Assembly (NCBI GenBank): GCA_049644325.1
Contig: JBARRR010000097.1
Coordinates: 1 to 50,204, forward strand
Reading direction: 5' to 3'
Length of the DNA: 50,204 nucleotides
From: DASZHA01 sp049644325
GTDB taxonomy: Bacteria > Chloroflexota > Dormibacteria > DASZGP01
The translations under genes and the position numbers were made by a program. A model generated the notes under the pieces. The model worked only from the letters and a program-made list of their open reading frames with translations, was not told where the DNA came from and searched no databases. This document shows positions 43,779 to 50,204 of the stretch, piece after piece (the stretch's first letter is position 1; the number at the start of each line of letters is the position of its first letter).

Positions 43779-43849
43779 TGAACCCGAGGGATACCGACAC
43801 CCAGAACCCGGATCGGGACGACCGGTCGGGCTCGGACTACCGCAAATGA
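43778..43849 (+). CDS. 23-codon micro-ORF bridging ilvB and ilvN
   Basis: The ATG overlaps the ilvB stop (TAATG, 43776-43780), the frame runs 23 codons without a stop, and its TGA (43847-43849) overlaps the ilvN ATG as ATGA. The peptide, MNPRDTDTQNPDRDDRSGSD followed by YRK, is very hydrophilic with seven Asp and five Arg. ilvN has no Shine-Dalgarno of its own, so this ORF probably carries ribosomes from ilvB to ilvN. A role for the peptide itself is unknown. Confidence 0.5.
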   Translation: MNPRDTDTQNPDRDDRSGSDYRK

Positions 43850-44442
43850 GCCAGGCTCGGCTGCTCTCCGTCCTGGTCGAGAACCGGCCGGGGGTCCTAC
43901 AACGGGTGGCGTCGATGATCCGCCGTCGCGGCTTCAACATCGACTCGCTGTCGGTGGGTGAGACCGACGACGCCAGCGTCAGCCGGATGACGATCACAGT
44001 CCACGTCGGCAAGGCCCAGGCCGAGCAGGCGATGAAGCAGCTCTACAAGCTGGTCGACGTGATCAAGATCGATGACATCACCACCGAGCGGGTGGTGGCG
44101 CACGAGATGCTGCTGGTCAAGGTCAACGCCCCCAGCCGGGCGCGCCGCGACCTGCTCGACGTCGTCAGCATCTTCAACGGCCGCATCGTCGACGTCGCCA
44201 GCAACACCGTCATTGTCGAGCTCACCGGCAGCGGGGAGAAGATCGACAACTTCATTGACCTGGTCGGGCCCTTCGGCATCAAGGAGATCGCGCGGTCGGG
44301 CGCCGTTGCGATGGTGCGCGGCAACCAGGCGCGGCTGAAGCTGGTCGACCACGACCACTACGGCGAGCACGCCGGCAACCTGGTCCCGTCGCGCAAGCTC
44401 AAGCCCACCGGCACCGCCGGTGACCTGACCGGAACCGTATAG
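43846..44442 (+). CDS. ilvN: acetohydroxyacid synthase, regulatory subunit
   Basis: IlvN (often called IlvH) activates the large subunit and gives feedback inhibition by valine. The 198 residues contain an N-terminal ACT domain (RLLSVLVENRPGVLQRVASM, RRRGFNIDSLSVG) and a second ACT-like half from about residue 82 (HEMLLVKVNA...FNGRIVDVASNTVIVELTG), ending in the usual GIKEIARSGAVAMVRG. A ~35-residue tail follows, longer than in minimal forms. The start overlaps the bridging micro-ORF stop. Confidence 0.96.
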   Translation: MSQARLLSVLVENRPGVLQRVASMIRRRGFNIDSLSVGETDDASVSRMTITVHVGKAQAEQAMKQLYKLVDVIKIDDITTERVVAHEMLLVKVNAPSRARRDLLDVVSIFNGRIVDVASNTVIVELTGSGEKIDNFIDLVGPFGIKEIARSGAVAMVRGNQARLKLVDHDHYGEHAGNLVPSRKLKPTGTAGDLTGTV

Positions 44443-44458
44443 GGATAGGAGGAGAGGC

Positions 44459-45489
<1,031 letters not shown>

Positions 45490-45493
<4 letters not shown>

Positions 45494-47166
45494 ACGAAAA
45501 CAGCAGCAGCGACAACGGCAAGCCGGCCGTAGGTCCAGATGAGCTGGAGCAGGCCGCGCCGATCGGTGTCACGGCGGAGGGTGCCCCAGAAGACCAGCTG
45601 ATCATCTTCGACACCACCCTCCGCGACGGCGAGCAGTCGCCAGGCGCGGCTATGAACATCGACCAGAAACTGCAGGTGGCGGCGCAGCTGGAACGGCTCC
45701 AGGTGGACGTCATCGAGGCGGGCTTCCCCAACTCCTCGCCTGGCGATTTTGCCGCCGTCAGCGCGGTCGCGGAGCAGGTCGAGACCTCCATCGTGGCGGG
45801 CCTGGCCCGAATCTGGCCCGAGGAGGACATCGTTCGCGCCGCCGACGCGGTCTCGGCGGCCAAGAGGCCACGGATCCACACGTTTGTTGGCACCTCGCCG
45901 CTGCACCGCGACATGGTCTCCTGGGCCAAGACCCCGCAGGAGATCCTTGACCGGGCGGTGCTTGCGGTGCAGATGGCCAAGGGTTACGTCGAGGACGTCG
46001 AGTTCTCACCGATGGACGCCAGCCGCACCGAGAAGGAGTTCCTGGTCGACATCATCGCCGCGACCATCGAGGCCGGCGCCACCACCATCAACGTCCCCGA
46101 CACCGTTGGCTACGCCACCCCCGAGGAGTGGTCGGCGCTTATGACCTACCTGTACCATAAGGTGCCCGCCCTCTCGGACGTCGTCCTCTCAGTCCACTGC
46201 CACGACGACCTCGGTATGGCGGTGGCCAACTCCCTTTCGGCGGTCCGCTCCGGGGCGCGCCAGGTCGAGGGCTGCATTAACGGCATCGGTGAGCGCGCCG
46301 GCAACGCCTCGGTCGAGGAGATCGCCACCGCGGTGCGCCTGCGGCCCGACCAATACGGCGTCTGGACCCGCATCGACCACAGCCAGATCTATCGCACCAG
46401 CCGCCTTGTAAGTCAGCTCACGGGGATGATGGTGCAGCCCAACAAGGCGGTGGTGGGCGCCAACGCCTTCGCCCATGCCTCCGGCATCCACCAGGATGGC
46501 GTGCTCAAGAACCAGGAGACCTTCGAGATCATCAATCCCCTGGACGTCGGCACCGAGAACAGCCTGGTGCTGGGCAAGCTCTCCGGCCGGCACGCATTCA
46601 AGGTGCGACTGGAGGAGATGGGGTACTCGCTGGCCGACGAGGAGTTCAAGCGCGCCTTCGACCGCTTCAAGTCGCTGGCCGACAAGAAGAAGGACGTCAC
46701 CGACCGCGACCTCGAGTCGATCGTCGCCGACGAGGCCCGGATGGCGACCGAAACCTTCAAGCTGGAGCATCTCCAGGTCAGCTCCGGGACCCACCTAAAG
46801 CCCACGGCGACGGTGCGGATCCAGTTCGAGGACGGCAAGACCAAGGAGGCGGCGGCCATGGGCGACGGCCCCGTCGACGCCACCTACGCCGCCATCAACG
46901 AGATCGTCAAGCTGCCCAACGAGCTCAAGGAGTACCGCGTCCAGGAGGTGACCGCCGGCATCGACGCCGTCGGCGAGGTCAACGTCCGTGTCCGTCGCGG
47001 CGCGCACCTGGCCAGCGGCCATGGCGCCGACACCGACATCCTGGTGGCGTCGGCCCGCGCCTACATCAACGCGCTCAACAAGCTGGTGGCGCTGGGCGAC
47101 GAGCCGCGAATTAAGCCCGAGGACTCGAGCGCGGCCCAACCAGCCGCCGCGGCCGGCACTCCGTAG
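45490..47166 (+). CDS. leuA: 2-isopropylmalate synthase
   Basis: LeuA condenses 2-oxoisovalerate with acetyl-CoA, the committed step to leucine. The 558 residues have an acidic N-terminal ~35, then IIFDTTLRDGEQSPGAAM (metal Asp), VEFSPMDASRTEKEF, VPDTVGYATPEEW, SVHCHDDLGMAVANSLSAV (metal His pair), NGIGERAGNASVEE and ASGIHQDGVLKN. The C-terminal leucine-binding regulatory domain (about 400-530) is present, so feedback inhibition by leucine is expected. This adds an enzyme-level control to the T-box control of the operon. Confidence 0.97.
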
Positions 47167-47218
47167 CCGTCTCCAATACGCTTTAGGTTCCCGAAGTTCA
47201 CGGAGTGACTGGATAGAA

Positions 47219-48643
47219 ATGGCGCCGCGCACCCTGTTCGACAAGATCTGGGACGCCCACGTGGTTCATGCCGCGAAGGGCGAGCCGTCGATCGTCTATG
47301 TCGACATGCACCTGGTCCACGAGGTGACGTCGCCCCAGGCCTTCGAGGGCCTGCGCCTCGCCGGCCGCAAGGTCCGGGCGCCCCAGCAGGCAGTTGCCAC
47401 CCACGACCACAACGTGCCGACAATCGATCGCGACAAGGGCATCGCCGACGAGGTCTCGCGCAAGCAGGTGGAAACGCTCAACGCCAACTGCGAGGAGGCG
47501 GGCATCGTCTGCTTTGGCCTTGGCCACGGGTTCCAGGGGATCGTCCACATCATCGGCCCCGAGCTGGGTCTGAGCCTGCCCGGGCTGGTGGTAGCGTGCG
47601 GCGACAGCCACACGTCGACCCACGGGGCCTTTGGCGCCTTCGCGCTGGGGATCGGGACGTCCGAGGTCGAACACGTCCTGGCAACCCAGTGCCTTCGCAT
47701 CAACAAGCCGCGCACCATGGAGGTTCGCGTTGACGGCGAGCTGCCGCTTGGGGTGGCAGCCAAGGACGTCGCCCTGGGAATCCTCAATCGCCTCGGTGTT
47801 GATGGCGGCACCGGCCACGTCATGGAGTACACCGGCTCGACCTTCCGAGCGATGTCGATGGAAGAGCGCATGAGCGTTTGCAACATGTCGATCGAGGGCG
47901 GCGCCCGCGCCGGCATGGTGGCCCCGGACGAGACCACCTACGAGTACATCGCCGGGCGGACATACGCACCTCGTGGCGCCGCCTGGGACGAGGCCGTCGC
48001 CTACTGGCGGACGCTGCCCACCGACGAGGGCGCGACGTACGACAAGACGCTTGTCATCGACGCCGGCGAGCTGGAGCCGTACGTCACCTGGGGCACCAAC
48101 CCGGCGCAGTCGGTGACCGTGGGCGAGTCGGTGCCCGACCCCGACAGCTTCGCCGACCCGGCGCAGGGCGACTCGGCGCGGCAGGCGCTGGCCTATATGG
48201 ACCTCCAGGCCGGCACCCGGATCGAGGACATCCGGATCGACCGCGTCTTCATCGGCTCCTGCACCAACTCGCGCATCTCTGACCTGCGCATCGCCGCGGG
48301 CGTCGTCGCGGGCCACAAGGTGGCGCCGTCGGTGCAGGCCATGGTGGTGCCCGGCTCGATGCAGGTGAAGGCCCAGGCCGAAGCGGAGGGTCTCGACCTC
48401 GTCTTCAAAGACGCCGGGCTCGAATGGCGCGACGCCGGCTGCTCGATGTGCCTGGGCATGAACCCCGACATCCTGTTGCCGGGAGAGCGATGCGCGTCAA
48501 CCAGCAACCGCAACTTCGAGGGCCGGCAGGGAAGGGGTGGGCGGACCCACCTGGTCAGCCCGGCGATGGCCGCGGCCGCAGCCATCGAGGGCCACTTCGT
48601 TGACGTGAGGGAGCTGGGAGTTCCGGTGGGGGCCGGCCGATGA
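47219..48643 (+). CDS. leuC: 3-isopropylmalate dehydratase, large subunit
   Basis: LeuC, with LeuD, isomerises 2- to 3-isopropylmalate through a [4Fe-4S] cluster. The 474 residues start MAPRTLFDKIWDAHVV and contain DMHLVHEVTSPQAF, ATHDHNVPT, VACGDSHTSTHGAFG, cluster cysteines in FIGSCTNSR and AGCSMCLGMN, and SNRNFEGRQG. ATG 47219 lies 52 bases after leuA, the widest gap in this operon; the frame open upstream in leuA is a shadow. The gap holds no clear hairpin. The stop overlaps leuD as ATGA. Confidence 0.97.
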   Translation: MAPRTLFDKIWDAHVVHAAKGEPSIVYVDMHLVHEVTSPQAFEGLRLAGRKVRAPQQAVATHDHNVPTIDRDKGIADEVSRKQVETLNANCEEAGIVCFGLGHGFQGIVHIIGPELGLSLPGLVVACGDSHTSTHGAFGAFALGIGTSEVEHVLATQCLRINKPRTMEVRVDGELPLGVAAKDVALGILNRLGVDGGTGHVMEYTGSTFRAMSMEERMSVCNMSIEGGARAGMVAPDETTYEYIAGRTYAPRGAAWDEAVAYWRTLPTDEGATYDKTLVIDAGELEPYVTWGTNPAQSVTVGESVPDPDSFADPAQGDSARQALAYMDLQAGTRIEDIRIDRVFIGSCTNSRISDLRIAAGVVAGHKVAPSVQAMVVPGSMQVKAQAEAEGLDLVFKDAGLEWRDAGCSMCLGMNPDILLPGERCASTSNRNFEGRQGRGGRTHLVSPAMAAAAAIEGHFVDVRELGVPVGAGR

Positions 48644-49287
48644 ACCCGTTCCGCAAGGAGACCGGAATCGTGGTGCCGCTGGTGCGCCATAACGTCGACA
48701 CCGACCAGATCATCCCCAAGCAGTTCCTCAAGCGCATCGAGCGGACGGGCTACGGGCCGTTCCTGTTCAACGATTGGAGATACGAGGCCGACGGCTCGGA
48801 GAAGCCCGACTTCATCCTCAACCGCGAGCCATTTCGCCACGGCCGCATCCTTGTCGCCGGCCGCAACTTCGCCAGCGGCTCCAGCCGGGAGCATGCAGTG
48901 TGGGCTATGGCTCAATTCGGCTTCCGCGCCGTCATCGCGCCGTCGTTCGCGGACATCTTCCGCAGCAATGCCGGCAAGGAGGGCCTGCTCACGGTCCAGC
49001 TTCCCGAGGACGCGGTGATGCTGCTGGCGGCGCGGGCCGAGGAGGAGCCTGGCGTCGAGGCGACCGTGGACCTGGAGTCGCAGACGGTGACGCTGGGCGA
49101 GCTCAGGTTCAGCTTCGAGATCGACGGCTTCCTCAAGCGTTGCCTGCTCGAGGGCCTCGACGACATCGGCCTGACACTGGAGCACCAGGACGAGATCACC
49201 GCTTTCGAGGCAACGCGTCCTGACTGGATGCCGGACCTACGCCGCGGCCCGCAGCCATTGACGATGACCGGCGAAGCCGGCCCATGA
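48640..49287 (+). CDS. leuD: 3-isopropylmalate dehydratase, small subunit
   Basis: LeuD is the swivelling domain that completes the active site of the LeuCD dehydratase. The 215 residues show VVPLVRHNVDTDQIIPKQFLK, FILNREPFRHGRILVAGRNF, ASGSSREHAVWAM and VIAPSFADIFRSNAGKEGLL, all typical of the bacterial type. It overlaps leuC by 4 bases. The end overlaps the leuB ATG (ATGATG), so LeuC, LeuD and LeuB are translationally coupled. Confidence 0.97.
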   Translation: MNPFRKETGIVVPLVRHNVDTDQIIPKQFLKRIERTGYGPFLFNDWRYEADGSEKPDFILNREPFRHGRILVAGRNFASGSSREHAVWAMAQFGFRAVIAPSFADIFRSNAGKEGLLTVQLPEDAVMLLAARAEEEPGVEATVDLESQTVTLGELRFSFEIDGFLKRCLLEGLDDIGLTLEHQDEITAFEATRPDWMPDLRRGPQPLTMTGEAGP

Positions 49288-50204
49288 TGGACATCGACCA
49301 GTACGACGAGTCGAGCGCGTTCGTCGAAGCCGACAGGCGGCGGGTCGTGATCCTGGCCGGCGACGGAATCGGCCCGGAGGTCACCGCCCAGGCTGTGGCG
49401 GTGCTGGAGCGGGCGTGTCTCCTATCCGGTGCGGCTTTGAGCGAGGTCCAACGCCTGATCGGCGGGGCGGCCATCGATACGGAGGGCACGCCGCTGTCGG
49501 ACGACACCCTGGCCGAATGCCGTGCCGCCGACGCCGTTCTGTTGGGGGCTGTGGGCGGGCCGACCTGGGACCACCTGACCGGCGAGATGCGCTGCGAGTC
49601 CGGGTTGCTGCGCCTGCGTAAGGAGCTGGGCCTGTTCGCCAACCTGCGCCCGGTCAAGGTGCACCCTGCGCTGGCGTCGCGCTCGACGCTCAAGCCCGAC
49701 GTGGTCGATGGTGTCGACCTGCTGGTGGTTCGCGAGCTGACCGGCGGGATCTACTTTGGCCAGCCGCGCGGCCGTGATGGCAGCGGCGAGGAAGAGCGCG
49801 CGGTCGACACATTGGTGTACTCGCGCGCCGAGATCGCCCGCGTCGCCCGACGCGCTTTCGACCTCGCTCGGGAGAGGCGATCGAAGGTCACGTCCGTCGA
49901 CAAGGCCAACGTCCTGGTCAGCTCGCAACTGTGGCGCGACGTGGTCAACGAGGTCGCGCCGGAGTTCCCCGACGTCACACTCGAGCATCAGTTGGTGGAC
50001 GCGTGCGCGATGCGCCTGATCCGCGCCCCGCGGGACTTCGACGTGATCGTGACCGAGAACATGTTCGGCGACATCCTCACCGACGAGGCGGCGATGCTGA
50101 GCGGCTCCCTGGGGATGCTGCCCTCCGCCAGCCTGGGTGAGCCCGGCCGGCCGGGGCTTTACGAGCCGATCCACGGCAGCGCCCCCGACATCGCCGGCCA
50201 GGGC
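49284..50204 (+). CDS. leuB: 3-isopropylmalate dehydrogenase, 5' part (runs off window end)
   Basis: LeuB oxidatively decarboxylates 3-isopropylmalate with NAD. The frame opens at ATG 49284, overlapping the leuD stop, and remains open for 307 codons to the last base; about 50-70 residues are missing. About 20 extra residues precede VVILAGDGIGPEVTAQAV. Then come LLGAVGGPTWD, LLRLRKELGLFANLRPVKV, VRELTGGIYFG, TSVDKANVLVSSQLW, the substrate/metal region FPDVTLEHQLVDACAMRLI, TENMFGDILTDEAAML and the NAD loop YEPIHGSAPDIAGQG. It completes the leucine-specific enzymes, so together with ilvBNC only ilvD and a transaminase are lacking from this cluster so far. Confidence 0.96.
   Translation, partial: MMDIDQYDESSAFVEADRRRVVILAGDGIGPEVTAQAVAVLERACLLSGAALSEVQRLIGGAAIDTEGTPLSDDTLAECRAADAVLLGAVGGPTWDHLTGEMRCESGLLRLRKELGLFANLRPVKVHPALASRSTLKPDVVDGVDLLVVRELTGGIYFGQPRGRDGSGEEERAVDTLVYSRAEIARVARRAFDLARERRSKVTSVDKANVLVSSQLWRDVVNEVAPEFPDVTLEHQLVDACAMRLIRAPRDFDVIVTENMFGDILTDEAAMLSGSLGMLPSASLGEPGRPGLYEPIHGSAPDIAGQG

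Overview
This is a GC-rich, gene-dense stretch of bacterial chromosome carrying about 43 protein genes, one tRNA and no mobile elements. Gene content points to a Gram-positive-like (Terrabacteria) lineage close to Dormibacterota, Chloroflexota or Actinomycetota. The reasons are a whiA-gap-pgk-tpiA-secG block, an aerobic-type KorAB 2-oxoacid:ferredoxin oxidoreductase, large cyclase-STAND-TPR proteins, many promoters that seem to give leaderless mRNAs, and a transcriptional T-box in front of an ilv-leu operon. The phylum is inferred from gene content and order, not from a marker gene.

Region by region. 1-8822: the 3' part of uvrB, a polytopic membrane protein, a family 2 glycosyltransferase, uvrA, a small membrane protein and uvrC. 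All three excision-nuclease genes lie within 9 kb. 8819-16279: lgt (minus strand), then whiA-gap-pgk-tpiA, a four-helix membrane protein, a universal stress protein, a lipoprotein with two phospholipase-D motifs (minus strand), and secG. 16329-21958 (minus strand): tRNA-Leu(CAG), korB, korA and a membrane GGDEF/HD-GYP protein. 21985-32461: an aromatic amino-acid supraoperon consisting of an aminotransferase, trpE-G-C-F-B-A (without trpD), aroH, DAHP synthase, tyrA and aroA. 32479-41281: two paralogous proteins of about 1,100 residues (class III cyclase, STAND ATPase, TPR), a double-hotdog thioesterase-like protein and a Crp/Fnr regulator. 41345-50204: a promoter, a complete Leu-specific T-box leader, a 64-residue protein of unknown function, then ilvB, ilvN, ilvC, leuA, leuC, leuD and the 5' part of leuB, which runs off the end.

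How the parts fit together. The last operon makes valine, isoleucine and leucine precursors. Its T-box has a CTC specifier codon and a TGGT bulge sequence that fits an A discriminator base, so uncharged tRNA-Leu should control it. The aromatic supraoperon covers DAHP synthesis, EPSP synthesis, chorismate mutase, prephenate dehydrogenase and most of the tryptophan branch. It runs without an obvious terminator into the first cyclase gene.

The most unusual signals are these. (1) The two giant cyclases differ at one catalytic residue, so one may be a degenerate sensor; they sit beside a Crp-type regulator, and a near-identical 15-base element occurs twice in this block. (2) At least ten genes have a -10-like hexamer 6-10 bases before the start codon. 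(3) Micro-ORFs of 4-23 codons bridge or precede genes, several overlapping both neighbours' stop and start codons. (4) A 14-base inverted repeat (with a 4-base centre) lies on both divergent -10 elements between the c-di-GMP gene and the aromatic supraoperon.
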